Assembly (NCBI GenBank): GCA_963793095.1
Contig: CAWBYY010000001.1
Span: 124,001-188,000 of the forward strand
Source: CAVWDI01 sp963793095
Lineage (GTDB): Bacteria > Chloroflexota > Anaerolineae > Anaerolineales > UBA4823
DNA length: 64,000 bases
Direction of reading: 5' to 3'
The stretch's first letter is position 1, and each line of letters opens with the position of its first letter. Positions 25,822 through 35,095 of this stretch are shown here, piece by piece. The position numbers were made by a program, and so were the translations under genes. Under the pieces are notes generated by a model, which was given only the letters and a program-made list of their open reading frames with translations, made no database searches and was not told where the DNA came from.

Positions 25822-26688
25822 ATGGGAGGGAATAGGGAAGCACAAAACAACTGGCTGATCGCCTTTCAAGGCGAAGCAGGCGCGTACAGCGAACTGGCAG
25901 CCTGCGAATTTTTCGGAGATGGGGTGGATACGCTTCCCTGCCAGACCTTTGAGGACGTATTTCAATCGGTCGTTTCCGGAGAGTCAAGCCACGGTCTGGT
26001 GCCGGTGGAGAACTCCCTGGCAGGCAGCATCCATCGCAACTACGACCTGATGCTGCGCCATGACCTGCATATTGTCGGCGAGTACCATTTACGGGTTATC
26101 CATTGTTTGATGGCGTTACCCGGAACAGGCTTGAGCGATATCCAGAGGGTGTTTTCACACCCACAGGCCCTGGCCCAGTGCGAAGGAAACCTGGCGCGGA
26201 TGGGTTTTCAACAGGAAGCCAAAACCGATACTGCCGGGAGCGCCCGTTTGATCCGTGAAAGAAGCGATAAGACCACCGGAGCCCTGGCATCCAGGCGGGC
26301 AGCTGATGTATACGGGCTGGATATTCTTGTCGAGCATATGGAGGACAACCCTGCAAATTTCACCCGCTTTCTGGTAATGTCAAAGGATCCGCTAAGTGTA
26401 AAAAATGCGGAAAACGTGGAATTTAAAACATCGATTGTGTTCAGTCTGGCAAATAAACCGGGAGCCCTGTTCAAAGCGCTCAGTGTATTCGCTTTACGCG
26501 ATATTGATCTGACCAAGATCGAATCGCGTCCGATCCAGGGCCAACCATGGGAATACATGTTTTATGTCGATTTTGCCGGGTATGAACAGGAATTAAACTG
26601 CAAACGTGCCCTGGAACACCTGTCGGAACTGGCGCCATTTTTGCGGATGCTTGGTTCTTATCCCAGGCATTACATGGATACAGCTTGA
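25822..26688 (+). CDS. pheA: Prephenate dehydratase
   Basis: About 288 residues, a stand-alone prephenate dehydratase making phenylpyruvate for phenylalanine. The catalytic domain begins IAFQGEAGAYSELAA and includes VENSLAGSIHRNYDLML, with the conserved Thr region replaced by ALASRRAADVYGL where many enzymes have AAIAS. The C-terminal ACT domain has the ESRP phenylalanine-binding motif (KIESRPIQGQPWEYMFYVD), so feedback inhibition is likely. I chose the ATG at 25822, five bases after the leuB stop; an ATG at 25807 overlaps leuB. Its place at the end of a branched-chain operon is unusual. Confidence 0.9.
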   Translation: MGGNREAQNNWLIAFQGEAGAYSELAACEFFGDGVDTLPCQTFEDVFQSVVSGESSHGLVPVENSLAGSIHRNYDLMLRHDLHIVGEYHLRVIHCLMALPGTGLSDIQRVFSHPQALAQCEGNLARMGFQQEAKTDTAGSARLIRERSDKTTGALASRRAADVYGLDILVEHMEDNPANFTRFLVMSKDPLSVKNAENVEFKTSIVFSLANKPGALFKALSVFALRDIDLTKIESRPIQGQPWEYMFYVDFAGYEQELNCKRALEHLSELAPFLRMLGSYPRHYMDTA

Positions 26689-26693
26689 GCTGA

Positions 26694-27255
26694 TCACCCG
26701 TTTTTCCATTTTATATTACAGCCCATACTTGGTTTTTGATGCTGGTCAACCGGCTCTCCTGCCAGCACCCGCTCCAGGGCAGATCTGATATCTTGGCCAG
26801 TCACCGGGATGCCGCTGTTGGGCCGGGAATCATCAAATTGACCCCGGTAAGCCAGTTTCATCCATCCATCGAATATATAAAAATCAGGGGTGCAGGCAGC
26901 ATTGTATGCCCTGGCTACTTCCTGGGTCTCATCGTATAGGTACGGAAAGGGAAATTCCAGCCGTTCAGCCAATTCTTTCATTTTTTCCGGCGAGTTCATC
27001 CGGATAATTATTAACATCATTGGAACTTATTGCGATAAAAGCGGTGCCTTTCTGGATGTAATCATTTGCCAGCTCAACCAGCTCTGTCAGGATATGTTTC
27101 ACATAGGGACAGTGGTTGCATATAAACATAATAACAGTGACCCGGTCAGATTTTAGTTCATCCAGGCTTGAAGTCTTTCCGCTGATCGTATCGGGGAGGT
27201 AAAAATCAGGTGCCTGGGTGCCCAGCGGGATCATAACAGATGGGGTTTCTACCAT
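26694..27255 (-). CDS. Thioredoxin-family protein (AhpC/TSA type), one frameshift
   Basis: A cytosolic thioredoxin-fold protein of about 186 residues, of the redoxin type often annotated as alkyl hydroperoxide reductase/thiol-specific antioxidant. The active-site motif is FICNHCPYVKHI (CxxC, about residues 46-49). SSNDVNNYPDE marks the first frame. The second frame continues DSPEKMKELAERLEFPFPYLYDETQEVARAYNAACTPDFYIFD, where the cis-proline is in CTPDFY. A single change near 27,010 joins them; both parts are intact, so an error is likely. It converges on pheA with a five-base gap. The exact partner or substrate is unknown. Confidence 0.85.
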
Positions 27256-27435
27256 TTTCGCTCCTTTTATTTACAGGTCTGAGATCTGAAAGCGGCTTCT
27301 CAACAGGAATTATAATTGATTGCCAGAATCCGTAATCTTCGGTGCGTTAGTGATTGTTAATAGAAATTTATTCCAGTCCTGCATTCCGCATTTCAACCGC
27401 TAAATTTATTGAGAAAGGGTGGAGGATATTTACAT

Positions 27436-27464
27436 TTATCATCGAACCGATTTCCTTATATAAT
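27436..27464 (+). promoter_or_regulatory. Candidate promoter for the zinc-ribbon protein
   Basis: TTATCA (27436-27441) and TATAAT (27459-27464) are spaced by 17 bases and lie about 48 bases before the start codon of the gene at 27513. The -10 is a perfect consensus; the -35 matches four of six. The gene has a strong ribosome site, GAGGAGG. The rest of 27256-27512 holds nothing else I can name. Confidence 0.5.
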
Positions 27465-27512
27465 ATAGATACCATACCAGAATCTGGAGATGCAATTTTC
27501 GAGGAGGATTAA

Positions 27513-27875
27513 ATGGTTACTTGCAGTAATTGCGGAGCCGGCATACCTGATGAATCTGCCTTTTGTGGTCAATGCGGCGCGCCTCGCCCGGATGACATAA
27601 AATCCGATCTTACCGCTGAACAGGAAGAACAGGCGGAAGAAGTAGTGGATGTTGTTGAGGTGATAGAACCGGAAGCGTCTCCCGGGTCGGATCCGGTTCC
27701 TTTTGAGGACTACCCGCCTCCCGTGCCTGCCGTGGAGAAAGGAAAAAGCAGCAATACCTGTTTATGGGTTGCACTGGGATGCCTTTTCTTGATCCTGGTG
27801 TTCCTGTGTGTAGTTACTATCGTGTTTGCCTTTACACTATCCACCGCCAGCGGAATTTTTAACCAGCTTTTTTAG
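27513..27875 (+). CDS. Zinc-ribbon membrane protein
   Basis: A 120-residue protein with an N-terminal zinc ribbon, CSNCGAGIPDESAFCGQCG (four cysteines, residues 4-22), an acidic low-complexity linker (about 30-80, Glu/Pro/Val rich) and one C-terminal membrane helix (about 87-112, LWVALGCLFLILVFLCVVTIV). The layout suggests a tail-anchored protein with the ribbon in the cytoplasm. Such zinc_ribbon_2 proteins are common in Chloroflexota and of unknown function. It converges with the thioesterase gene; the gap 27876-27979 has no clear terminator. Confidence 0.8.
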   Translation: MVTCSNCGAGIPDESAFCGQCGAPRPDDIKSDLTAEQEEQAEEVVDVVEVIEPEASPGSDPVPFEDYPPPVPAVEKGKSSNTCLWVALGCLFLILVFLCVVTIVFAFTLSTASGIFNQLF

Positions 27876-27979
27876 ACAGCGATATACAGATAAAGTGCAG
27901 CCGGGGGGATCCACTGGAAAAACTCCCTTCGACGGATTCCCTGGATGGAGTGCGGCCGGATCTGTGCCCCAGGCGGGAT

Positions 27980-28855
27980 TCACCTGGCGAGATTCCCTGA
28001 AAAATCCCTCAGAAAATCTTCCGGGATTCTAATTGGACGTCTGGTGGAAATATCTACCCATACGCTGTAATTATTGATTTTTGCGAGAATTTCCCCACTG
28101 TCTGAGCGGGAAATGGTGTAATGGCGGGTGGCGGTTGACCGGCGGATCCCTGAAGTCCAGGCAGCAACTTCGAGACGGTCTCCCATAAATGCGGGCAAGA
28201 GGTACTGGACCTGCATCCTGCGGATATAAATACCAAACCCGTACTCCTTCATGCGCACCGAGGGCCATCCGCACGCTTGCAGCACCTGCACGCCGCATTC
28301 TGTCGAATAGTTCAAGTAAACAGCATTATTTACGTGCCCCATCTGGTCGATATCCAGCCACTCGACATCACGCCTGAATTTAAAAACGCTTTCCGGAGGA
28401 TCTGGCTGATGGAGCGGAGGCGACCTGTCCGGGTATTCTGCGGGTGCGCCTTCCGGAAAGAAAGCCTGAATTAAGACCTCCGGAATCCGGATGGGGGTAA
28501 AAGAATTTGAGTCCACAAAAACCCAATCCGTGTAACCGAGCGCTTTTAACTCACCTGTGATTTGATCGCGGAATTCGTATACCCGCCGGCTGGTGATCCT
28601 GCGGAAATCCGAGACCCAGGTGGTGATCCGGATGCGATCGCTATCAACAATTGGTCTGAAGAAATCAACCTGGGAAGACCTGATCAACCAGCCCTGGCCC
28701 ATTTCCAGGTAGCGCTTGGAGTCAAAGCCAGCCATAGCTGAGGCATCCACGGCGGTTTCCTGCATTAAACGCAGGTAATTGGCATTATTCAGGTGGCCGT
28801 TTGGATCGCATTCATAATAGCGAATTCGAAAATCCCGGGAGTATTTCAGCGGCAT
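27980..28855 (-). CDS. Double hotdog acyl-ACP/acyl-CoA thioesterase-like protein
   Basis: A 291-residue protein with two hotdog-fold halves. The first half has RIRYYECDPNGHLNNANYLRLMQE (residues about 10-33), the second VEWLDIDQMGHVNNAVYLNYSTE (about 163-185). Both contain the D-x-x-GHxNNAxY pattern of 4-hydroxybenzoyl-CoA thioesterase-like and FatA/FatB-like enzymes, so each half could carry a catalytic Asp/Asn-His set. Substrate is unknown; acyl-ACP release is most likely from the family. It is the last gene of a minus-strand group with glycerate kinase and YihY upstream. Confidence 0.82.
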   Translation of the reverse strand: MPLKYSRDFRIRYYECDPNGHLNNANYLRLMQETAVDASAMAGFDSKRYLEMGQGWLIRSSQVDFFRPIVDSDRIRITTWVSDFRRITSRRVYEFRDQITGELKALGYTDWVFVDSNSFTPIRIPEVLIQAFFPEGAPAEYPDRSPPLHQPDPPESVFKFRRDVEWLDIDQMGHVNNAVYLNYSTECGVQVLQACGWPSVRMKEYGFGIYIRRMQVQYLLPAFMGDRLEVAAWTSGIRRSTATRHYTISRSDSGEILAKINNYSVWVDISTRRPIRIPEDFLRDFSGNLAR

Positions 28856-28884
28856 CCTCAGAACCTTTGTCAGCAGTATTTCTT

Positions 28885-30340
28885 CTAAGCGGGAATTACC
28901 CCGTCAGTGTTACCGGCGACCAGAAAAGCGATATCATTCACGTTTGTTAGTGTCGGCCCGGTCTTTAACAGGTCGCCTAACTGGTCGAAAAAGTGATAAG
29001 CGTCATTTCGCTTCAGGAAATCGCCTGGTTCCAGACCAATCGAGCGGGCGCGCTGAAGGGTGTTCCCTGTAACTACAGCCCCGGCCGCCTCTGTTGGACC
29101 GTCGCCGCCGTCCGTCGCCAGGGTGATCAATGCCGAATCCTGGAGACCATCAAGGTCATACACCGCGTTGAAAGCCATCTCCTGATTGCGGCCTCCCAGG
29201 CCATCTCCATGCAGGGTCACAGTTGTCTCGCCCCCCAGGATAATGCAGGCAGGTCGCGTGACTGGATGGCTACTTGAGGCTACCTGCCGCAGAATTCCGG
29301 ACAGGAACCTGCCTGCCTGGACTGCTTCACCCTCCAACCATGTTGTCAGCAAAAGGCTGTTAAATCCTTCCCTGACCGCCTGCCTCAGGGCAGCCTGGCA
29401 GGCGAGCAGGTTGCTTCCGATAATAACATTCTGGACCCAGTCGAAAACCGCATCTCCAGGCTTGGGGGTTTCAGGTATTTTTCCGGATAATCCCCTTTCA
29501 ACGTGCCGGGCGATGGCGCCGGGGATAATTCCATGTAAGTTATATTTTTCGAGAACCGCCCGGGCATCACCGTAGGTTGAGCTGTCCGGGACTGTCGGAC
29601 CAGAGGCGATAACATCCAGCGGATCGCCGACCACATCTGAAAGGATGAGGGTGGCTACCCGGGCAGGTGAGGCAAAGCGGGCTAAACCGCCGCCCTTCAC
29701 AAGGGAAAGATGTTTGCGAAGGGTGTTTATTTCGTTGATGGTCGCTCCGCTGGCAAGCAGCCGTGCGGTAAGTTCCTGGATGTCTTTCAGTGTGACTTCC
29801 TCAACCGGTGAAACCAGGAGGGCAGAACCGCCTCCTGAAATCAGGCAGATCACCAGGTCATCCGGTTGGGAATCCGAGATCAGATCGATCAGCCGAGTGG
29901 TGGCGTTGATACCATTTTCATCCGGGATTGGATGGCCTGCTTCAAAGACCTCAAGCTTGATTGTTTGTTGACCGGGATCATCCGTGTCCCCTCCCGCAAG
30001 GGCAAGCATTTGGGGTGTTTTCGGCAGCGTATGGCCTTCTTTAACGATCACCCGGACCTGCTCCAGGTGAGGGTGGAGTGACCTGTAACTGCTGCCGCAG
30101 CCATCGGGTAGGCTGCTTTGCCTGCGCCAATCACTTTGACCCGGTTTATTTTTGACAGGTCGTAACTTTTATCTTCAATAAATAATTGATCTCCGTCCCG
30201 GCGCATCTTGCGGCTAAGCGCTGTTCCGGGTTCGACCGCCTGGATGGCAGCCGACATAATTCTGGATAAACTTGAGCCCCAGGAAGCGTTGCGGATGGAG
30301 AAGGTTTCAAACCGGGAGGGGGGAAGTTAAAGTTATTCAT
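28885..30340 (-). CDS. Glycerate 2-kinase (MOFRL family), two frameshifts
   Basis: Phosphorylates glycerate to 2-phosphoglycerate. The main frame (28885-30051) includes the SDLVICLISGGGSALL-like nucleotide region (DDLVICLISGGGSALL), the LSDVVGDPLDVIASGPT stretch and the C-terminal MOFRL motif LGGRNQEMAFNAV with ATDGGDGPTEAAGAVV. The N-terminal part lies in another frame, KVIGAGKAAYPMA, joined near 30,065. The first residues need one more change in the run of Cs near 30,312, giving SRFETFSIRNASWGSSLSRIM. All are expected family sequence, about 480 residues in total. The ATG overlaps the stop of the YihY gene, suggesting coupling. Confidence 0.85.
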
Positions 30341-31271
30341 TTTTGTTGTCTTTTTGGGATAACTCCGGATTCTTTTTGGTATTGTCGATCCTTTTTACGC
30401 TGGCAATCGCTGCGCTGAGATGGGCGCCCATCAATATGATTAAAGCGGACAGGTAAACCCAGGCTACCAGTGCGAAACCTGCACCAAGCGAACCATATAT
30501 CATTTCAAAAGTGGCGATCCCCCTGCTGAGAAACCGGGTGAATATGTGCGTGGATATGTTCAGTAAAACGCTTGCCAAGGCGGCCCCCCAAATAGCCTCT
30601 CTCCATCTAACCCTTGTGTTTGGCAGCCAGATATAAACTGCCAGCAGGATCAGAAACGCCAGCAGCCAGGGTATCCAGGTTGATACAAAATTCCAGATAG
30701 ACCTGTCGAAGATGAAAATTCCTCCGAAAATTGGGAAAATTACATTTTGAAGCAAGCCCAGGAAGATATTGCTGAATAACCAGCCAGCCACAAGCACCAG
30801 TATCGTGAATATCATGATCACCGCAAACAGTCTATGCTGGAAGATATTGCGGGTTTGGGCATGAGGCCTCCAGGCCCGGTTGATATTGCGAGATAATGTG
30901 GTGAATACGCTTGAGGCTGCCCAGATTAAACCAAGCATGCCTATGATCCCCCCAAGGCTGCGTGCCCTCAGGATATGGACCAGGTTTTCATAGACAAGAT
31001 CGTTGGCGATTGGAATCGCCTGGGTTAAAAATTCAGCGATTTCAAGCGGTGTGCCAAAGCGATCCAGGAAGTACCCGAGTACCGAGACCAGAAAGATCAA
31101 CAGCGGGAAGAATGAAAAAATTCCATAATAGGATATACTGGCTGCCCCTTCCGGGCCGTGCTCCTGGTAAAAGCGTTTAAAGGCTGTTGCCAGTATCTCT
31201 CCAACGCCCCCACTTGTCCGGTCAAACCAGCGGTAGGCTGAAGATAAATTTGAACCGATGGATTTCAGCAT
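30333..31271 (-). CDS. YihY/BrkB-type integral membrane protein
   Basis: A 312-residue protein of the YihY/virulence factor BrkB family (formerly confused with RNase BN). It has six hydrophobic segments. Family markers are the GAASISYYGIFSFFPLLIF segment near residue 40, GLIWAASSVFTTLSRNINRAW, and GSLGAGFALVAWVYLSALIILMGAHLSAAI near the C-terminus. The tail is charged and cytoplasmic. Function is not established; a transporter or envelope role is proposed for the family. It is the upstream gene of the glycerate kinase and thioesterase group. Confidence 0.88.
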   Translation of the reverse strand: MLKSIGSNLSSAYRWFDRTSGGVGEILATAFKRFYQEHGPEGAASISYYGIFSFFPLLIFLVSVLGYFLDRFGTPLEIAEFLTQAIPIANDLVYENLVHILRARSLGGIIGMLGLIWAASSVFTTLSRNINRAWRPHAQTRNIFQHRLFAVIMIFTILVLVAGWLFSNIFLGLLQNVIFPIFGGIFIFDRSIWNFVSTWIPWLLAFLILLAVYIWLPNTRVRWREAIWGAALASVLLNISTHIFTRFLSRGIATFEMIYGSLGAGFALVAWVYLSALIILMGAHLSAAIASVKRIDNTKKNPELSQKDNKNE

Positions 31272-31321
31272 GGGATGACTGCTTTTGAAAATTATTGCAT
31301 AGAGGCGGTGAGAGCGCGTTT

Positions 31322-31990
31322 TCAGGCTGGTTCCAGGCAGGCAGCGACATCATTTGCGGGGTTGTTCACCAACCTGGAAACCGGATAAACCATCATCTGG
31401 TCTGATGCGAAGGGAATTAATAACGGTTTCAGCTCAGCAGGATCACATTCATCCGGGGTTAACCATAGCTGGTATCGTTCCTCAGGAAGTATAACCGGCA
31501 TTCTATCGTGGATTTCACTCAGCAATTCGTTTGGTTCGGTGGTGATAATGGTGCAGGAACGCACTTCGGAACCGTCGCCGTTATGCCAGATCTCCCACAA
31601 ACCCGCCATGCCGAAAGGATCACCGGATTTAAGTTTGATATACATGGGAGTTTTCGATTTTGAGCCTGGATCACGCTTCCATTCAAAAAAACCGTCTGCA
31701 AGAACCAGACAGCGCCTTCTACGGAAGGCGGCTTTAAAGGAAGGTTTCTGGTCAACCGTCTCCGCTCTGGCGTTTATCATCCGGTATCCGATTTTAGGGT
31801 CTTTTGCCCAGGAAGGGATCAGTCCCCAGACGAAAAAATCAAGCTGGTTCTCGCCATCATTGGGAACCACCGCGACCGGCTGGCTGGGGGCGACATTGTA
31901 GCGGGGCTCTAAATTATCAGGCACATTCAGCCAGGGGAACATTTTTTTCAACTGGGTTGGATCTGCATTAAGTGAAAATCGACCGCACAT
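31322..31990 (-). CDS. SOS response-associated peptidase (SRAP, YedK/HMCES family)
   Basis: A 222-residue SRAP protein, which shields abasic sites in single-stranded DNA by a covalent bond through the cysteine after Met1. The start at 31990 is fixed by this residue: the protein must begin MCGRFSL, and AGAGG lies upstream, so the longer ORF to 32119 is rejected. Other family signatures are PRYNVAPSQPVAVV, MINARAETVDQKPSFKAAF, CLVLADGFFEWK and the active-site HDRMPVIL histidine. All are intact. Confidence 0.92.
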   Translation of the reverse strand: MCGRFSLNADPTQLKKMFPWLNVPDNLEPRYNVAPSQPVAVVPNDGENQLDFFVWGLIPSWAKDPKIGYRMINARAETVDQKPSFKAAFRRRRCLVLADGFFEWKRDPGSKSKTPMYIKLKSGDPFGMAGLWEIWHNGDGSEVRSCTIITTEPNELLSEIHDRMPVILPEERYQLWLTPDECDPAELKPLLIPFASDQMMVYPVSRLVNNPANDVAACLEPA

Positions 31991-32237
31991 CGTTTTTAAC
32001 CTCTTAGGATAATTGGCTGGGCTGGCAGTTCTGAGGTTAAATTCTAACAGAATTGCCACATCTCGATAACCTGGAGGGCAGGTTATTATTTTAATGCGTA
32101 TATCTACCCCAGGCAGCAAAAGATGAGATCAGCTACATCGAATGCACCTGCGACTGAAGCGTCCAGGTTAATAGATAGGGGTAAAAATTAATCAGGGGGC
32201 GTCCCGGGTGATTGATTTCTGAACCGGGAAGAACCAA

Positions 32238-33681
32238 TCAGGGCAGAGAGTTTCCGGCAGCCCAATCCGAGCCCAGAAACACTTCTACATCTACCTGGCT
32301 GTTGGGGTCGAATTGGCTGCGGATATTCCCGCTTCTAACCCCCATTAATTCGACAAAATACTGGAGGGTATGCGGGTTGCCTGTGTGATCAATTATTAAA
32401 CTAGCCCCATAAGGTTCTCCGGCAGGCGAACTCTGGATGATGTTCATGCCCTGGTTCCGTAAAAATGACTCGGTCCGGGTTAAAATCTGCGGGTTTCCGC
32501 TTCCGTCATACAGCAGGACTCTGGCATTTTCCGCCTGCATTCTTTCCTGGGTGCTGCCAGGGGTCTCCGGGCCAAGCCCAAAGGTTGTGAAGATCTTATC
32601 CCGCAGCAGCTGGATCTTATCCTTCAGCGGGATCAGGATGATTTAAATTATCAGGGGAAGTACCGAATAGAACGTAGTTTTTATCGATAATACCTTTCTG
32701 GATATGATCCTGGGGGACATTCTGGGCGAGCAGGGCAAGTTTTATCACCTCATCCAGGGAGAGGTTTGTGTTTACACCGGAGATAATCTCATTATAAAGA
32801 GAGGGAGCACTCTTTATTAATGTGGGCAGAAGTTCCCAGCTCAGGATCTGATCGCGGATCGCCAGAATAACCTGCTGCTGGCGAAAGGCACGGTCGAAAT
32901 CCCCGCCTTCAGTGTAGCGGGCGCGGGCGTATGCAAGAGCCCATTCACCCGGAAGACGCTGATTCCCGGGTTGGAGCGTCTTTTTGGTTTTGAAGCCGCC
33001 GCCAAGAAGGTCAATAGTTATCTTTTCAGGGACATCAACTTTTACCCCGCCGATTTCATCGATAAAGCGGACAAAAGCATCAAAGTCGACCTGGGCGTAA
33101 TAGTTTACCGGCACTCCAAGCAACTGCTCAACGGTTTTCACTGCAAGCCCGGGGCCGCCTCCGGGAAGTTTGTACGCTTCTCCAAGGTAATGAGCAGTGT
33201 TGATCTTACCATGCTGGAACCCTGGAATGGAAACCCACAGATCGTGTGGGATTGAGAGCATTCCGGCTGAATTGGTGAGGGGGTCAAGCGTCAACAGGAT
33301 CATGGTATCGCTGCGGGATGGTCCTTCGTCTGCAGCCCAATCACGGTAATCCAGACCGAGCAGCAGGATTGTCACCCGGCCAGCGCCATCCCAGGGATTG
33401 AGCGACGGTTCGATATCAACCTGGTTATCAGGGGAGTATCCCTCCGGTAATACGGGATTGCCCTGCTCATCCAGCACAATTTCCCCTGATAGCTCCTGGA
33501 TGCTGGGCGCATTAGCCGGATTTTGTCCTGAAAATATAATTACAAGCTCACGGACAAAGATAAAAGAGATCAAGCCTGCCACACAGGCGACCGATAATAT
33601 CGCAAAGGGGATGGCGATAAACAGCGCATTGCTGATCGGTTTGTTCTTTGAAGTCTGGTTCAGATCGTTTGTTGCTGGCAT
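32238..33681 (-). CDS. LytR-CpsA-Psr (LCP) family protein with LytR_C domain, one frameshift
   Basis: A membrane-anchored LCP protein of about 480 residues, which in relatives attaches anionic polymers or glycans to the cell wall from polyprenyl-phosphate carriers. One helix spans residues about 20-50. The LCP domain includes LLLGLDYRDW, SRSDTMILLTLDP, LSIPHDLWVSIPG and the GGVKVDVPEKI and LPGEWALAYARARYTEGGDFDRAFRQQ segments with the catalytic arginines. The C-terminal LytR_C domain (MQAENARVLLYDGSGN to 32238) is in another frame, joined near 32,636 through IPLKDKIQLLRDKIFTTFG. Its substrate carriers may relate to the polyprenyl genes at the right end of the window. Confidence 0.87.
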
Positions 33682-33757
33682 GCAGTAGTCAGTTTGTGTT
33701 TTTTACTGTATATGCGGAGTTTGGATTCATAGTTGTATAATGCGCCGATTATGATTC

Positions 33758-34987
33758 TTATGGAGGAGGGTTGCCGTCTGTTGGCGGTGCTGGTTCGGTG
33801 GTCGCGGGAGGTTCTGGTGTTTGTGGTACCTCCGTGGTGGGAGGCGGCGCAGTGGTTGGAGGTTGCCCCTGGGTTGGGGTCGCGGTTGGCGGTACTGGCT
33901 GGGTGCTGGTGGGCGTTTGGGTTATCCCCGGCGCCGAACCGGTAGGGGTAGGCGTAGCGGTGACAGTTCCAGTACCGATGCTGGTTGGTGTGGGCGGCGA
34001 ACATTTTAGAGCCGCCTGTTCAGCCAAACTCTGGACGGTTTCATCCGGGCGGATATTGAGTGAGAGCTCAAATTGTGCCTGAGCTGCGCACCAGTCTCCA
34101 CGATCGGAGAGAAAATTACCGAACTGGATCAATGCCACCCGATAGCGTTCTGTGGCCGTCCACCCGGAACTATCCGAAAGAAAGGGCGCTGATGCTGCCA
34201 CCTGGCTGAAATAGAAGACAGCCTGTTCAGGGTGGACTTCCCAAAAACTCAGACCGACCAGATATAAACGAGCCAATTCCACGGAAGAGCTGGCTTCCGA
34301 ATCAAGCGGACCGAATTTTTCAGCGATCCCCAAATCGTAAATACCGCCTTCCAGGTCACCCTGGTTAATAATTTTTGAAACCCCACGGTTTCTCAGTGAG
34401 ACATAAAGCATACCGTCCACTTTTGCGACCTGATAGTTTATATCCGCTTTTCTCAATGCAAGCAGAGTGTCGATGGTGCCGGTCCAATCCAGGTTTGTAA
34501 TTAACGAGATGGCATGATTGAAAAGTTCTTCAACCGGGCGTGGATCGAAGGTCGGCGTGGGAGTTATTTCAACAGATTCCGGTGGTGGTGTTCCAGTTGC
34601 ATAAACGATCGCCATCGTTTGAGAGAATTTATCGGTGATACCCGGGAAATTCGGGTCCTGGGAAAGAACAAATTCAAATCTCTGGAGGGCGAGTTCAAAT
34701 TCTCCAGCCTCGAAATTCTGGACGCCGAGCGTGTATTGTTCTTCGAGGGCCTGTCTGGATTGGACGGCAGAATTACCTTCGTTGTAACTGCTGCCCGAAT
34801 AATACCCGGCGACTGCCCCAACACTGACAGTAAAAGCCAGGACCAGCATTGCTGAAACCCCCCAGATCCAGATTGGGATTCTCCCCAATGGGAACTTTGA
34901 GCGTTCTCCAGTTTTTACAGCTACAGGTGACGTGTCACTTGCAGTTATATCAGAGGGTTGTGTATCCCCGGTATTTGGATTTTTCAT
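33758..34987 (-). CDS. Membrane-anchored TPR-like protein with Pro/Thr-rich C-terminus
   Basis: A 409-residue protein. One membrane helix spans about residues 37-65 (IWIWGVSAMLVLAFTVSVGAV). Tetratricopeptide-like helices follow, of which YTLGVQNFEAGEFELALQRFEFVLSQDPNFPG is the clearest; further repeats run to about residue 325. The last 80 residues are a Pro/Thr low-complexity tail with PTPTGS-type repeats. The TPR part should be outside the cell if the short N-terminus is inside. The function is unknown. It lies between rpoC and the LCP gene. Confidence 0.75.
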   Translation of the reverse strand: MKNPNTGDTQPSDITASDTSPVAVKTGERSKFPLGRIPIWIWGVSAMLVLAFTVSVGAVAGYYSGSSYNEGNSAVQSRQALEEQYTLGVQNFEAGEFELALQRFEFVLSQDPNFPGITDKFSQTMAIVYATGTPPPESVEITPTPTFDPRPVEELFNHAISLITNLDWTGTIDTLLALRKADINYQVAKVDGMLYVSLRNRGVSKIINQGDLEGGIYDLGIAEKFGPLDSEASSSVELARLYLVGLSFWEVHPEQAVFYFSQVAASAPFLSDSSGWTATERYRVALIQFGNFLSDRGDWCAAQAQFELSLNIRPDETVQSLAEQAALKCSPPTPTSIGTGTVTATPTPTGSAPGITQTPTSTQPVPPTATPTQGQPPTTAPPPTTEVPQTPEPPATTEPAPPTDGNPPP

Positions 34988-35028
34988 GTCGGCAGGGCAG
35001 AATTACGGATCATATCATCCCCTTGCAG

Positions 35029-35075
35029 GGAAAAGGGCTGCCCAGGTCAATATTAAGATTCGCCCGACAGCCCTT
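35029..35075 (-). terminator. Candidate terminator after rpoC
   Basis: On the minus strand, AAGGGCTG (35075-35068) pairs with CAGCCCTT (35040-35033), eight perfect pairs with a 27-base loop, followed by TTTTCCC. It stands about 20 bases after the rpoC stop. The long loop and short T-run make it an imperfect but plausible rho-independent terminator. Confidence 0.45.
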
Positions 35076-35095
35076 AATGATTTTTATACTTCTGA

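Noticed and set aside
27876..27979. Possible bidirectional terminator between the zinc-ribbon and thioesterase genes
   Set aside because: Some short complementary stretches exist, but there is no stable stem with a T-run on either strand.
31991..32119. N-terminal extension of the SRAP protein
   Set aside because: SRAP proteins need cysteine directly after the initiator Met, so MCGRFSL at 31990 must be the start.
33771..34082. A glycine- and valine-rich plus-strand ORF of 103 residues
   Set aside because: It is the reverse reading of the Pro/Thr-rich tail of the TPR protein; the composition explains it.
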